This document shows, one piece after another, positions 1 to 12,420 of a stretch of 64,000 nt of DNA. The stretch is taken from assembly GCF_921293095.1 (NCBI RefSeq), contig NC_060254.1, positions 14,384,001-14,448,000 on the forward strand. The letters are read 5' to 3'. The stretch is from Ischnura elegans. Lineage: Eukaryota; Arthropoda; Insecta; Odonata; Coenagrionidae. Numbering within the stretch: the stretch's first letter is position 1; every line of letters starts with the position of its first letter. The translations under genes and the position numbers were made by a program. A model generated the notes under the pieces. That model saw nothing but the letters and a program-made list of their open reading frames with translations. It did no database searches and was not told where the DNA came from.

Positions 1-3000
1 CAAAGCCCACCCTCTTTCCTTAATTGGCCGGCTAATTACGTGGCGACCGATCGCTATAGGGTCAGTCGTGAGGAAGACCAGAGTGCGTGAATGCGGAGGT
101 GAGGATTTTTAATGGGAGATGAGGAATCTCAAGAATAAAGCAGTAATGTAAGTGAGTAAAAATTATTGACATCATGTACTAGCAGAAAGCATGGGTGGAT
201 TACTTTCTGGCAGCAAACAAGCAATACCAAAATGCGGGATTTACACGAAAAACTTTCAAGTACATAGAATAAATCGATATAAATTATTTTTTTTATAAAG
301 TAGTTTTCTGCCTTTGGAAAGCACATTGTTTGCAATAACCACGTTTTTCAGAGAGAATATACTATTCTTTCAGATTTTGAGCTTAATTTATAAAAAATAT
401 TATTCAAAGGAAATTCTATATATTTGCAAAAGCAAAGCAATTGTATCAAGAGACCTGGCGTAGACAACTCGCGCAAAACTTAATTATAATTTAAATAAAA
501 GACAAGAGATTCATGCCCCGAGAAATAATCTGCAAATACATTAGCGGTCACAAAGATAACGCATCCTTTTAAAAATTAGATTGAATTTCATCCATTATGA
601 TTGACTTTCTGGTAGTAATGAGAATTTATCACTTTTTCATTTAAAACTTCCCTAACAAAATGTCAATGAAATTATCTCATGCTTGCAACCGAATAACAAA
701 GTGAAAGTCAGCTGCTAATTTTTAATTATCTAATAACATACTGAAGAATCATGCGTGTGCACTAAATTAATTTTTAAGTTAGAACCTTCTTTCTGCGTAA
801 GTTTCGGCAGAACAGCGAAACTTACATGCATTATTGAAGTAAATACATGCCTTTCACCGATGAAAATAAGTCATTTATTGCTGTGCATGCTAGAACAGAG
901 AATCTTACTGCGGCCTGCTGGCCGGACGAGGCCCGTGAGGTTCTCTCACTTGGCCCGACGACATCTAATTTATCGATGAAATTATGAAAATATTCTGATA
1001 GTCTGCCAAGATTAGCCGCTGCCGACGAGAAAATTAGGTTTTTTCCGAATAAAAATCCAGGCACGAATTGGTGCGTTATTTTTCATAAATATGTTTTGGT
1101 TCGTTTTAATTGGGACCTCGAGTGTGAAGCCGGCCCCGAAAGTGTCGTGTGATAGTTGATAGGGTCCTTGAACTGAAGAATTTGGAGAACTCTGAGCCAT
1201 ATAAGTAAACATAGAGATAGCTAACGTATGTGTAATGGTGAATTATCTCGTTGTTTCTGTCTAGACATTAGGTAGGTACTTAGTGTGGTCTCCACAGAGT
1301 CGACAGTACGTGTCGAAGCGGTGAGTTGGGGCCCTCCAGTGGCCCGCAGGTGACATTAATGCGGTCGTTGTAGACTCCGCCGAAACAGACCTCGAATTTG
1401 CAATGATTTACGCCATCTCACTCTGGTCCATCCGCGGAAACGCATTCAAGATATTATGGTTGCCAAGCGACGCAAAAGGCATTCACGAGACCGAGTTACC
1501 TACCGTTACCGAGACACGCTTCGCAGCTCGTCTGAGGGCCACGGTTTCCATGGAGGTTGCAATGCCCAAAAATTTCGTACCATTGCATCTCAGGGTTTCA
1601 TAGAAACGGGATAGTCGATGATGGAACAAATGAGTAAAGCCCATCGACAAGAATAAATTCACCCATTCTGGCCATTTTGACAACTATGATTTAAGCATTA
1701 TTCCGCGAAATTCAAGGATAAATTGTTACCTTTCCTTCACTGAAATAATCCGCAGAGGTATAACGGAGAATAAACACGTATATATCGAATATGCATGCCG
1801 CACGAAATCACACAATTATCCAAGTTCTAAAGTGACCAATAAATAAAAAGAAAATGAGTGTAAGTTCTTAGGATACATTATTATCTTGCATGTACGCGAA
1901 TCATTCGGCAGATACCCTCTTGCCAACCACTATATTTAAACGCACTTATTTTAAGTGTAAAGAATATAACTTGAAAACTAGAAAACTGCGGTATTTTTAA
2001 TCTACGGCTTAAGTCTTTAAGTTACTACGAAATTCATATATCATTTTTTCATGTTGCTAGATTTTTTCCCCCTAAAATTTACTAACAAATTAGCAGTGGT
2101 GTGTTCCATTAAATCCCAACAGTCAGATCCATCCCTCCTTCATTCTATTAACTCTTAGATGCAATATGTAAATTCCCTTTCATCCACAATATTTGTCATT
2201 TCTTTAAGAACGACGTATTTGTAATGAAACCGCTTTAATTTAAGTACATGATTAAGTCCTAGGAATAATATTAACTATGCAAATTCAACTGCAGTTCATA
2301 GCCTGGACATTAGCTCGCACAATACAGACCTACATATGATTGAACGATGCAGGTTCGTGAAAATAGAGAGATATATTTATTGGCGAGCGAATCATACGTA
2401 CTATATAATGGCAAGCAAACGCCCCACTTTTATGACAAAGGTTACCATAAATTGACCAGGCAGACCTCGAAGAGCTTTTTATGGTGTTTGCTGACATATA
2501 AATGTAAAACATGAACACAAAGGAAGAAAAAAATGACCACGATTGAAGTTGTTGAAATGCAGTTTCGAAGGTGGGACACAAATACTTGGAGGACCAGCAT
2601 AAATACCTATCAGCACGTACTCAACGACGTCCAAATAGAAAGCGAACTATTGAAAAAATAAAAATGATAAAAGAAAAGCTCAATAGACACGGACTAAGGA
2701 AAAAACTTCATAAAAATATCATTAAGGTAAACATTCTAAGCAAATGGCAGAGAGGACGAGTACTTTGTTTCTTTTAAGTGTAGTTAATGTAAATGCTATG
2801 CACAACGTGAAAAGAGTGGATATAAACTAAGTTTGTTGGAAGCTGAGGCTGCAGTAACAGCGATAACCTTTAGAAGAGAAGAAGGCATCGAAATCAGTCG
2901 CTATGGGATTCTCAAGACTCCGGTACCCCTAGCCAAGAAGAGTAGTCATTGAACGGATCACCAGGGGACTCTGCTCTCGCGTAACCACGACTATGCTTCC

Positions 3001-3613
3001 ACTTCAAATAAATTCCGCAAGAGTAATTTTATTTCCCATAAATTTAAAGAGCACGCATGATTCTTGAGCTTTTCAAGTGCCGGTAAGGATTGCGTAATGG
3101 GATTAAAATGGAAATTGCAGGCATAATAATAGAATATCACAAACTAATGTATGCCCTTTTCTACACGCGCGTCACCAGAAGGCGATTTTTATCGCATCCC
3201 CTTCAAATTTCCTCTCTAAGATATTAGCAATTGAATGGAGATTACAAGTTTATAAAGCCAAATCCTCAGTTATTCTTCCTTTGCATGAGAAAATGTGACT
3301 GAAAAGCCACAAGCCGTGAATCTTTTCAACCGCAAGTTACAGAACATAAAGTGAGGCCGTTAAAGATACACGGATGGAGTTGAAACGGAAATAAAAAATA
3401 TAATTTTTCTCAAGCCCCCTTATCGAAAAAATTCCCGTAAAATGGCACATCCGCATGTTAGCTTGCACTGTAAAAGCGGGATAAAAATTAATGTTTAAAT
3501 TGACAGGTAATTTACCAGAAAAATTTGAATAACAGAATCGGATACCACACACTCCGTATCATCATCTATAAGCCTTCCACGGACAGTTTGGCTTCGGTCA
3601 ATCAGAAAAGAGA
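1..3613. other. Intergenic, no recognisable gene
   Basis: AT-rich unique-looking sequence. All open frames are short, lack recognisable motifs and look like chance. The longest plus-strand frame near 2571-2777 is basic and lysine-rich with no family resemblance I can name. Confidence 0.6.
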
Positions 3614-3625
3614 CAAAAGAAAGAT
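3614..3625. repeat. Target-site duplication, left copy (RTE-like LINE)
   Basis: The 12 bases caaaagaaagat are repeated exactly at 4552-4563 and bracket the LINE insertion. An exact duplication of this length at both ends is the mark of target-primed reverse transcription. Confidence 0.85.
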
Positions 3626-4551
3626 CATCATCATCATCAGTGATTACTGTCCTTAGACAGGTTTCCACTGGACTTCTCTCCATCTTTCTCTATCCTGAGC
3701 ATCCTCCTTTAGGTCTTTGTATTTTCTTCCTCTTCTTATATCATCCAACATTCCCATCCTCCTTCTTCCTCTTCCTCTCTTTCCTTCTATCTTCCCTTCT
3801 ATTATTCTCCGTTCCAAACAATTCCTTCTTAATATATGCCCTAACCAACTTGCCTTCCTCTTATGAATCATATGTATTAATTTTCTTTCCTCGCCTATTC
3901 TTCTTAGAACTTCCTCATTCTTCACTCTGTCAGTCCACTTCACTTTCAACATTCGTCTCCATACCCACATTTCAAAACTTTCTAAATATCTCTCCTCCTT
4001 CTTTTTAACAGTCCATGATTCACATCCGTACAACACTACACTCCACACAAAACATTTCATAAACCTCTTCCTCATCTCTATTGGAATTCTTTTTGCTGTT
4101 AACAATGCTTTTACCTTTCCATACGCTCCTTTACCTATTGATATCCTTCTTCTTATTTCCTCAGTACAACTTCCATTCCATCTTACCAGACTTCCCAAAT
4201 ATTGGAAAGTCTGTACTTGCTGTATGATATTTCCTTCTAAGGATATACAAACACAACCTTCTTTTCTGCTGATTCTCATCACCTTGGTTTTATTTATGTT
4301 TAAGTTCATTCCAAATTCCCTCCCCACATCCATTATATCATCCATCACTTGTTGTAAATCTTCTTCACTTTCTGCCAGCACTGCCTGATCATCTGCATAT
4401 TTAATTGTTTTTATTCTTTCTCCTCCTATTACAACTCCTCTAGCTTTTTCTAAAGCTTTCTCCATCATTTTTTCTGCATAAACATTGAAGAGCTCTGGAG
4501 AAAGGCAGCACCCTTGCCTCACTCCTCTTCCTATGCCAATTTCTTCTGTTT
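3626..4551 (-). mobile_element. 5'-truncated RTE-like non-LTR retrotransposon
   Basis: A 926-bp insertion on the minus strand, bracketed by an exact 12-bp target duplication (3614-3625 and 4552-4563). Its 3' end, at the low-coordinate side, finishes in a short (TGA)n repeat, seen on the plus strand as tcatcatcatca at about 3626-3638. RTE-type LINEs typically end in such simple-repeat tails rather than poly(A). Only the last part of the reverse transcriptase ORF is present, so the copy was truncated at its 5' end on integration. The ORF is uninterrupted from the right junction to its stop, which with the clean duplication indicates a young copy. The RTE assignment rests on the tail and the RT C-terminus; another endonuclease-RT clade is possible. 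Confidence 0.85.
3653..4551 (-). pseudogene. LINE reverse transcriptase, C-terminal portion
   Basis: Open minus-strand frame of about 300 codons running from the right insertion junction to a TAA stop; the true N-terminus is absent because the element is 5'-truncated. Order of motifs: GVRQGCCLSPELFN (RT motif with RQG), then the catalytic IKYADDQAVL (YADD box), a NKTKVM stretch, FQYLGSLV, LYGCESWTVK, RRMLKVKWTDRV, and finally SWLGHILRR followed by a basic GKRGRGRR segment. This tail (W-x-GH-I/V-LR followed by a basic G-rich stretch) is typical of insect endonuclease-RT LINEs. The ORF begins at the junction without a natural start codon, and a GTG inside the RQG motif is not a real start. There are no stops or frameshifts, but the fragment cannot make an active element. 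Confidence 0.85.
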
Positions 4552-4563
4552 CAAAAGAAAGAT
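4552..4563. repeat. Target-site duplication, right copy (RTE-like LINE)
   Basis: Exact copy of caaaagaaagat at 3614-3625. The RT reading frame stops being homologous exactly here. Confidence 0.85.
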
Positions 4564-6044
4564 ATCATACCCGAATTCATATTTTTGAGTCTCTGCAACA
4601 GGAAGTATTTAAGTTTTGCTATAGTGCTCTCGATCAACGCTCTAAGCCCCAAGTTGCTAAAATATTTTAGTCTACCATAAGATGAGCTGCGGTGAACTAG
4701 CCTCGATTAATGATAATGGGTGCGATGGGCGAATTAATGTTGAAACGTCGCACAGTGGGCTGAAATAAAAAAAAGTTGGTGAAAAACCCCCCAAAAAATT
4801 TTCTAAGCAAGGAAGTCACAACTTCAAATGAATATTCTCAAATAATTTTTCACAACATAACAAATGTTTCCCGCTGACGCTCACTCGTATTATAAGGGTT
4901 CAAAGTTAAAAATAGATCACGATAGATGCCCACATTCAATTTTTTCTGAAAATTACCAGTATTATTATCTAGCTGTATTATTAGAAATTGTCGTGCGGAT
5001 ATACTCATCATATTAATGAGATTTTTTTTTCTTTTGTGCCTTGATTTACAGAGATTTTATGTTCTTAATAACCACTTATGAAAAATCGGCGGAGCACAAT
5101 ACACAGACAATAAATAAATGAAGCCACTCATTTGCGTTTGGTGACTCAGATCACGCCATTCTAAAGAGCTTCTTTATTGTGACGCCATAGAAATACCTGC
5201 GCATATTTATGACCTCGAATTTGAAATGGCTTATATCGACCCTCCAACCGAAGAAAGCCAATTGCGTTAAGACTTCTTCCCAATTTAGATATACTTACAT
5301 CATCCTCCGGGAAAGCGCACAGTTTTATATCGAAAGCTGCCCCGATTAAGGAAGGTCCTTCCCGTGCCTCGCAGCCACCCTGTCCGTACGAATTTACCAT
5401 CCTCCCCAACCTCATGTAAAATTTCCCTCGGGGTGCGCGGAGAAAAAGGGGTGAAGAAGGGTTTGTCTACTCGACCCGACCAAAGACACCCCAACAACCC
5501 CTTCTCGAGCGTCACCTAACCCCTAGAACATTTCTCGCACCCTTACTCACTTCTTTTGTATCCATCGCCCTGAAGGCGTGACACGTGTCCACCCCACGCA
5601 CTCAAACTCTCAACACATCACGCACAGTGCCAAAGACTAGCCCCGGTCCGATGACTGATACCATTCTGGGCTGTGAGCGGAGATTTCTGCGCGGGACAGA
5701 GTCCAATATTGGAGGGGCAAGAGAGAGACGATAGAAAAAGGATGGGCCGGAGGGGTGAAATGACTGCCCTCGGCAGGGGTGCGGAGTAAGGTCAGGGGCG
5801 TTGGGAGGGTGCTGACCCCTGCGGAGAAAGAGGCGCGATGGACAGCCGTAACCGCGGGGTGTAGAGACAGTGGGAGAGGTGGAGAAATGAAGAGATAGTG
5901 GGGGAAAGTAATGGGCTTGAGGAGACGATGGACTTCTCCCGATTGAGTTGCGAAAGAAAGGAAATCGAGGAAAGATACGAGGAAAGATACAGATATAAAA
6001 CAACTGGAGATTGAGTAGTTACTAAACATTTGTAACATCTAACT
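4564..6044. other. Intergenic, partly CpG- and purine-rich
   Basis: No gene seen. About 5300-5960 is richer in G+C, CpG and purine runs on the plus strand. It carries long but low-complexity minus-strand frames rich in Ser and Pro, which I attribute to base composition. Confidence 0.5.
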
Positions 6045-6250
6045 TTAGCTTTATTTATATATACAAAAGAGGATGTCTGTTTGTCTGTCCGCCATGCGTT
6101 TCCATACGGCTGCACGAATTGCGACCACAGTTAGTACATTGGTGCATCTCATGCTATCGGTAACTGTAGTACTACTTTCGCTTGGGTCCGACGCGTGCTT
6201 TGCCTCGTTTTCCAGTTATCGTTTGTTAGGTGACGTAATACAACTGCTGC
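6045..6250 (+). repeat. Possible Helitron-related dispersed repeat
   Basis: The block beginning tttatttatatatacaaaa and continuing through 'gtctgtctgtccgccatgcg' and 'acggctgcacgaattgcga' resembles a phrase common in arthropod dispersed repeats, often annotated as Helitron-derived. Terminal signatures (5' TC, 3' CTRR with hairpin) could not be placed, so the class is a guess. Confidence 0.3.
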
Positions 6251-6574
6251 CGTGTAGGCACACCACTGGACACTATCCAAGGGAAAGCTCTAAATCTAAG
6301 GATACTACACTTAACTATGCATTCATCCTATTGATGCAAACCTTTTTACTTGGGTATGCGTTCTCATGACGTTTTTGGTTCACACATGGACGGAATCACA
6401 TAACAGAATAAAAACTGATCCTGTGCGTGGTGTACGGAAATGGTTTTTTTTCTATTGTTTGCTGTTCAATGTCTTGCGCTCGCCGTCTTGCTTCAATTTT
6501 GAATTAACTGTGGATTACATCAGGGGGGCCAGAGTTATCATATATGCCGTCAACGTACCTGCTTTGCTCCTAAG

Positions 6575-6830
6575 CAGTGGCGTTAAAAAGGGGGATGAGG
6601 GGATAGATCCCTCCCAAAGCCTCAGATATAAAAACATATTTAAAGCTATTGCCTAGTTCTGAAATGCAATAATTCCAGCTGATTAAAGTTAAATCTTTAG
6701 AGACAAAATGATGTAAAATGCATTTCCAGGCATGTCGTTTTTCAAACATTTTCCGTTGATCCCTCCCCCCATCGCCACCCCAGGCCATCCCATCCCCCCT
6801 CCCTAAAACATATTTCTAGTTACGCCACTG
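6575..6830. mobile_element. hAT-type MITE
   Basis: A 256-bp segment opens with cagtggcgt and closes with its exact reverse complement acgccactg. CAGTGGCG-type ends are typical of hAT transposons. The flanking 8-mers ctcctaag and ttcctcag agree at 6 of 8 bases, as expected for an aged 8-bp target duplication. The inside is non-coding, with G-rich and C-rich ends that can pair ('agggggatgagggga' against 'catcccccctccct'). Confidence 0.6.
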
Positions 6831-8015
6831 TTCCTCAGCTTAAACTCCAGCTACCATGAACTCCAAGTTCCATGTTTCCCACTTCTCTGAGTACTCTCCT
6901 TCCCGAGTAAGCCGGGTGGTCTGCCAGTCAAATATAATTTTAAATGTTTTGACGTTTTATGTAATTTTTGTATGCTTGCAATTCTCTTGTTTTTAACTGG
7001 ATAGCTGAATATTTGTTGAAAATCTGATGCAGAAGATAACGTAGGGATACGTAAATTTATGAACGCGAAAATGTTCCGAATGACAATGAATCTAATAAGA
7101 ATGCGTGATTAGAAAATTAAATATGTTTGTTGATTTTTTTCACGCATTCATTCAATAAAATCGTGCATGGTTTCACACACTGATTCTTACACGTTGATAT
7201 AACGAGTAGCAAGGCCTTTATACCACGCTGACTTTTTTTGATGAAGGGAAAAATCGCATGAGACGAAATCGATTAGAATACCATCAAAACTGAGCACAAT
7301 CTACCTTTATCGAGGAAAAAAGAGGAAAAATATTTATGGGTCTGGAGGAGAAGAATTAACGTCATTAAATAACGTCTGTAAAATAATTAACTTCATGTTA
7401 GAACGTAAACGTTGATGCGGAAATTCATGAACACGAGGGAATCACTGTTTACCAGCCAACTTGTTAGAATGCATCAATAGAAAATAAAACCTGCCTCAAT
7501 TTCGTTCGATGATATAAAAATTTTCCGTTCGATTCAGCCTGATTCATAAATGCTTTCACACATTAAATATTACCTACTAACGTAATTTATTACCAGGGAT
7601 TCACACGTCGCCCTACTCTGCTACTAGGGACAATATCTGAAGACGAAACGACAAGAATCCAAGAAAAAGTCGGCCGAATATATCTTTAGCGAGGAAACAA
7701 GAGGGAAAATAAGACGAGAAGAGAGAGAGACTTGAGGGTTTTCGCGATTGGTGGAGAGAAAAAAAAGTGATTCAATCAAAATTCATGGGAAAAGACAGCC
7801 GCGAGGATGAGAGTAAAAAGTATTTGGGTCGGGAATGAAGACGTGAGGGAAGGGACAAGTGTAAGATAGCGCGCGAAAAGGTCGCGGGGAAAAATAGGGT
7901 ATGCATACGGGATGAGATATGGAGGCAGACGAGGCGATGCCAGAGAGGAGAGATAAGGAGGAGACGTAAGAGGAAGCAAAGAAGGATAAAAAAGGATGGA
8001 TGGAGGAGACGTGGA
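6831..8015. other. Intergenic, no gene seen
   Basis: AT-rich spacer grading after about 7690 into purine-rich DNA (runs of gag, gga and aag). Long minus-strand frames here are Ser/Pro/Leu-rich shadows of that composition. Confidence 0.55.
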
Positions 8016-8104
8016 GGATATGAGGGAGATAGGAGGAGGACAAAAAGGAGGAAAGATGAATGAGAGAAGGGAAGAAAATGAAGACAGAGGGTGGTGGATA
8101 TGAG
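8016..8104. repeat. Purine-rich minisatellite unit, left of hAT element
   Basis: A unit running from ggatatgag at 8016 to ggatatgag at 8096 (period 80) is repeated, slightly diverged, at 9284-9372 (about 89 bp). Removing the hAT element and one target copy restores a continuous tandem pair. Confidence 0.7.
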
Positions 8105-9283
8105 CAGGGGTGGTCTGGCCAGGTCGGTTGGTCGGCAATCGCCGAGGGCCCCGAGTTTAGGGGACCCCAAAAACGCTCGCGTCTATTGGCAAGCGTATAT
8201 GAAAGGTGAAATAAAAAAGACTCAGATTAATTAAACCAAAGTTTCTTTCCCATTATAAAATTCTAGGTTTTTATTAGTTGCTTTATTTACAATATACTCA
8301 GTGTAAAAGTATTGCATTAAAAATAAATGAAATGAAGGAGTCAAGAAGACTGAAATCAATCGAGTACAGCGCAGGGCGGCCAGATTTGTGATGAGTTGTT
8401 ACGACAAAAAGTGCAGCGTTTCCAGTATGTTACACGAGTTAGGATGGAAATCTTTACAGGAGCGTATATCGAAGTATAGGCTTAACTAACTTAGGAAATT
8501 CGAAGAAGATATTCTCTCAGGCGTAGTGAATCATATCCTTCGTTTACAATCGTACTATAGTAGACGTGATCATGAGAATAAAATAAAAGAAATAGACTGC
8601 AAAACAGAGAGATTTAAAATGTCATTCTTCCCTCGTACTATTAAGGATAGCAACGCTGTCTCAATTGATAGGATTAATGGCGTCGCTCATTAGGATCACT
8701 CATTGCATGTTTTTTCATAGTTATAACCATGCATGTACTTTCTCTACGAATTACTAACCATTACCAATTTTTTTCTGAATAAGCATGTGTATTTTTCTAC
8801 TGTGCGTAATATTTCTATGACCGTGCGGTGTGCATATGGCGGTCGTCTTGCATGCTACATGTTGGTATTTTTCATCCCCTGCCAAACACCCTAGAGGTGG
8901 TTCGCAGAGTATTATGTAGATGTAGATGTTGAAGACAGAAAGAGAGCCTGAAGTAATTTTTAAAGAGTAATTCGAAATTTTTAGAGGTCTTTTAAATTTC
9001 AGGCAAGTTTCAAGGAAAAAATTCACTTAATTGGTAACTTAACCATAACACGTCATTACATTTTATGTGCTGTGAGATTCTCACTTTTCATAGTATTTTT
9101 CTTACGAAATTGCTATTTTTATCAATTTTCCCTAGTTTTCAAAAGGCAGAATAGCGTCAAACACCACTTCCGGGTGTTTAATTTCCTAAAATTTTACAAG
9201 GAAAGACACCCGAATCCCCCAGTTAGGAGGGCCTTATCATGAGCCTCAGCCGAAGGCCCCCAAATATCCCAACACCACCCCTG
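8105..9283. mobile_element. Non-autonomous hAT transposon
   Basis: The 1179-bp element has perfect 10-bp terminal inverted repeats (caggggtggt at 8105-8114, accacccctg at 9274-9283). It is bracketed by an exact 8-bp target duplication, gatatgag, at 8097-8104 and 9284-9291. The CAGGGG end and 8-bp duplication place it in hAT. The ends also pair further in ('gagggccccga' near 8143 against 'cgaaggccccca' near 9251). No transposase is encoded; instead a LINE 3' fragment is nested inside (8351-8930). Because it sits in a minisatellite whose unit contains the same 8-mer, the duplication is partly confounded by the array, but the junctions are exact. Confidence 0.85.
8351..8930 (+). mobile_element. 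CR1/Jockey-like LINE 3' fragment nested in hAT
   Basis: The plus strand encodes a decayed RT C-terminus: VQRRAARFVMSCYD, then SSMLHELGWKSLQERISKYR, a stop, and later FKMSFFPRTIKDSN. The VQRRAARF, LGW-SLQERR and SFFPRTIRDWN order is the standard C-terminal signature of CR1/Jockey-type LINEs. The 3' UTR contains 'ctgccaaacaccctagagg' and ends in a short (ATGTAG)n repeat. The hexamer gaagac occurs at 8345-8350 and 8931-8936 and may be the target duplication. A second copy lies at about 29850-30600 and a diverged 3' UTR at about 61760-61915. Confidence 0.7.
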
Positions 9284-9372
9284 GATATGAGGGAGATAGG
9301 AGGAGGATAAAAAGAAGGGGAGATGAACGAGGGAATAACAAGCGAAGAAAATGAAGACAGCAAAGGGTGGCG
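9284..9372. repeat. Purine-rich minisatellite unit, right of hAT element
   Basis: Second unit of the tandem pair, about 89 bp, sharing 'gggagataggaggagga' and 'gaagaaaatgaagacag' with the left unit at 8016-8104. Confidence 0.7.
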
Positions 9373-12234
9373 GATATGTGCGAGGAGAACCGGATAAAAT
9401 ATGCATAGCAAGAGGGGAAGAAGCAAGGGATAATGGCGGGTTGGAAAAAGAATGAATTCGCGGGGAGCGAGGGACATACTGGTGGGGAAAATAACGTAGT
9501 CATGCGTCAGGCATTTGATAGGACAAGCACGGGGGATGTTTGCGCGATATCGACTTCTTCTTTTTTCCTAAAGAGAGAGAAGAAAAAGTAGGGGGTGAGG
9601 TTAAAGCGGTGGAATACACAAAGTAGAAAGGGGTGGTGGAAAAAATAAGACATAAAAAAATAATATCGCGGATAAAAGCGGATTCATGGGATGGAACATT
9701 TGGGGTTACCAAGATACGCCGCCACACCCTAGGAGATTTCATTAATATTGTGCGCCCCGTCTCCCTCCGTGACAACACAATGGCTTATTTACGAAAATAA
9801 AGCTCCCACCCTTTAATCCGCGCACTGTGTGTCGCCAACTCCATCGGAAGCACATCGTAAACATCATCATAATGTAACTAGAAAAAAATGCACGCGTGTG
9901 GCGCGCCATTAGAGTTGTTGGGTGGATTAATTTCTTTTTTTTCCTCTCTTCGACGTGGGAAAACCAACGCTCGGAATAGGAACAAAAGACATGCGTGGTG
10001 CGTCATTAGGGATCGGTGGATTATGCGGAAGCGCATCAGTACCGACTTTGCGGAAACTACACACGGCTATTTTTAGGATAAAAACACTGGTACGATTTCC
10101 GCACTTTAGATCTATTATAAATGGAACGAATTGCCTAAACCTTATCTGACGGTGGTTGTTAATGAAAGCTGAAAAAGTTTTCGGGCATACAAATATGCGT
10201 ATTATATCACAAATTTACTGTTTATCGAATTACTAGCAAATCAGGAGTTTCTACTATAATCATAACGTAAAATAAAGAATAAAATGGAATAAATTATAAA
10301 AAATAATCATACAATTATATGTGGCTTTAAGAAACGAATTATTAAAATCGAAAGTGAATATTTTAATAATCAACTTTAGGCCCAATATCATACGGAGTAA
10401 AAGAAGTCGTCATGACGGTTAAATGGAATCAATACTATATTGATCACTTTATTCGTAACAGACATTCATGAAGTACGCTGAATGTATGAATAAGTTAAAT
10501 ATATTTTATAATTAACGGCAGTTATCACACACCTTTCTTTGTGAATTAAAGTCGAAGGACCACGTGTATCTGTAAAACATAACAGAAAATTTGTGTTCAT
10601 GATATACTCAACGGAGAGATGCAAGAAGACCGAAAGTTTAAGAATTACATCATTGCGGAAAATATATAGTCGGGCACTAATATCATATGAATCTGTAGTT
10701 TTTTAAAACTTGTATCCATCAAAATATTTTAGTAATTTCTAATACTATATAAAAAATATTCATTCGCTGTTGCTTCAGAATATACATATATTAGGTGATT
10801 TCCTGGTATGATTTACCATGTGGGACGAAAATATCAGAAGTTTTTCGCGTCATTCAAGTAAATACATAGTAAATTCATAATTCATAGAAATTTACTCCAT
10901 ATTCACTCCATTATCTACTCTTTTAAAATGCTTAACAACACATTGTAATGCATGGTTGTCTTTCATCAAAATATGCTCTGATTTATTACTTTACTACGTA
11001 ATTAATTCACCTGAAAAGACTTTAATCTTACAACTAATTTGAGTAAATTTAATTTTAATGTAAAATTTCATTATTGGGATAGTCAACTCAATATATTTAA
11101 TAGTGACACACTTGTACTGGTCCATTTTTTGTAAAGCACTCAGATATACATGTTTTTTTTAATGACATACCTAGAAACCTTCGTATGAATTTAAAGCCAC
11201 CTGTTTTTCATTCAGTGGAGGATTCTTATTATGGTCGGACATTAAAAGTTGCTCATCGATATAATAATGCGGGGAGGAGCCCTCCACTCAAAGTGTATTA
11301 AACACGTGAGTGAGGCAACACAGAATCTCAAACCGAGCACTAGCAAAGTCTGCCACAGGAGTGATACGAATGCATTTTAAAAATACATTTGCACGAGGAT
11401 ACGAGCAAAAAAGTAGCTACGTCTCCCTCCCTTCGTAAACGTTACCGAGGTATCTTGAATCCACCGCTACATTATTAATATCGCATCAGAAAAACCTGAT
11501 ACGGCGCAGCACACGGCAGGGTCCCTGCACTCCGGGTATTTTGCAAGTGTGACGGCCAGGGACACATCCGAAGCAATATGGGGCAGACAAAAAACCGATA
11601 CGGAATAGATGATGGGCAAACGCATTATTTCTGCTCGGAACTGCAGACTTTTTCTTTAACATGCAAGCTTTATATTAGGCTCACACTCAAAGAGCTCCTT
11701 TACTACGCAACAGCATGAAAGAACATAAAACACATCAGCATACAGAATAAGATATCACTATAGGTATAATGAATGAATCATTCATACGGAACATTTCACC
11801 ATGCCACTAGGCAAGCATAGGTATTATAGCAAAGGTTTGGAAAATGATTAAGCCCTAGCTCACCTTATTTCTAATGCAAAATATAAATACGAAGCAAGAT
11901 TATTATGTAATAATATTAAATTATAAAAATATGATTTTTTATAAAAGCCACGTTTTATAAAAAAGAAGAAAAAAGCATAAATAATACATAAAACATAATT
12001 CGGGATGGATTTTACCAAACAAGATGTTTACGTCACAAGGCCACACTGTGGCACATGTGGCGAGGGTCGTGCTTACTAAGCCACTGTCGGGGTGAAAACC
12101 CCTTATTTTGTCGCTGATCTGCGACGACGAATTTCAAAGCACTGCAGGAACAAGTGACTTTGTACGCAGTCAGACGAACTGCATCCCTTGATGTATTTAA
12201 CCAGAGAGGAGATCCTCGATTTAACTTAGCACCC
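9373..12234. other. Intergenic, no gene seen
   Basis: The first part (to about 9780) is purine-rich. The remainder is AT-rich spacer with no open frame of interest. A short imperfect hairpin around 'ccacactgtggcacatgtgg' is near 12040. Confidence 0.55.
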
Positions 12235-12420
12235 GTGGGCGTCAGAATCAAGAATATGCAACAAGTTAAGCGCTTCCAGGCGTGTGAAGAAGCGGTTGAT
12301 GCCTACAAAACAGCCATTTTGACTATCCCTACTTTGAAATGGAATTAATGTTATAAACACTGGTTCAATCGAATGCAAAACTATATTGACATTCATCGAG
12401 AGTACTTTGAAAAACAATTA
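12235..12420 (+). pseudogene. Mariner transposase C-terminal remnant
   Basis: Plus-strand reading frame resembling the C-terminus of mariner-family (IS630/Tc1-mariner) transposases: KRFQACEEAVDAYKT, then a tryptophan-containing stretch, HWFNRMQNYIDIH and EYFEKQ. Family members commonly read RF-x-EEAVDA-x and then W(F)xRMQKCID-x-x-GEYFEKQ. An in-frame TAA at 12346-12348 interrupts the homologous frame, which resumes immediately after it. The catalytic DD34D region lies outside the recognisable piece. Upstream similarity fades before about 12235. A dead fragment, moderately old. Confidence 0.6.

Noticed and set aside
3640..4008. 122-codon plus-strand open frame
   Set aside because: Antisense shadow of the LINE RT frame; Ser/Leu/Phe-rich translation of the purine-rich coding strand.
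5602..6115. Three overlapping minus-strand frames of 107-133 codons
   Set aside because: They overlap one another in different frames and are Ser/Pro-rich owing to purine-rich DNA. No motif or start context supports any one of them.
7772..8170. Minus-strand frames of 86-132 codons
   Set aside because: Low-complexity products of the purine-rich minisatellite region, partly inside a hAT element.
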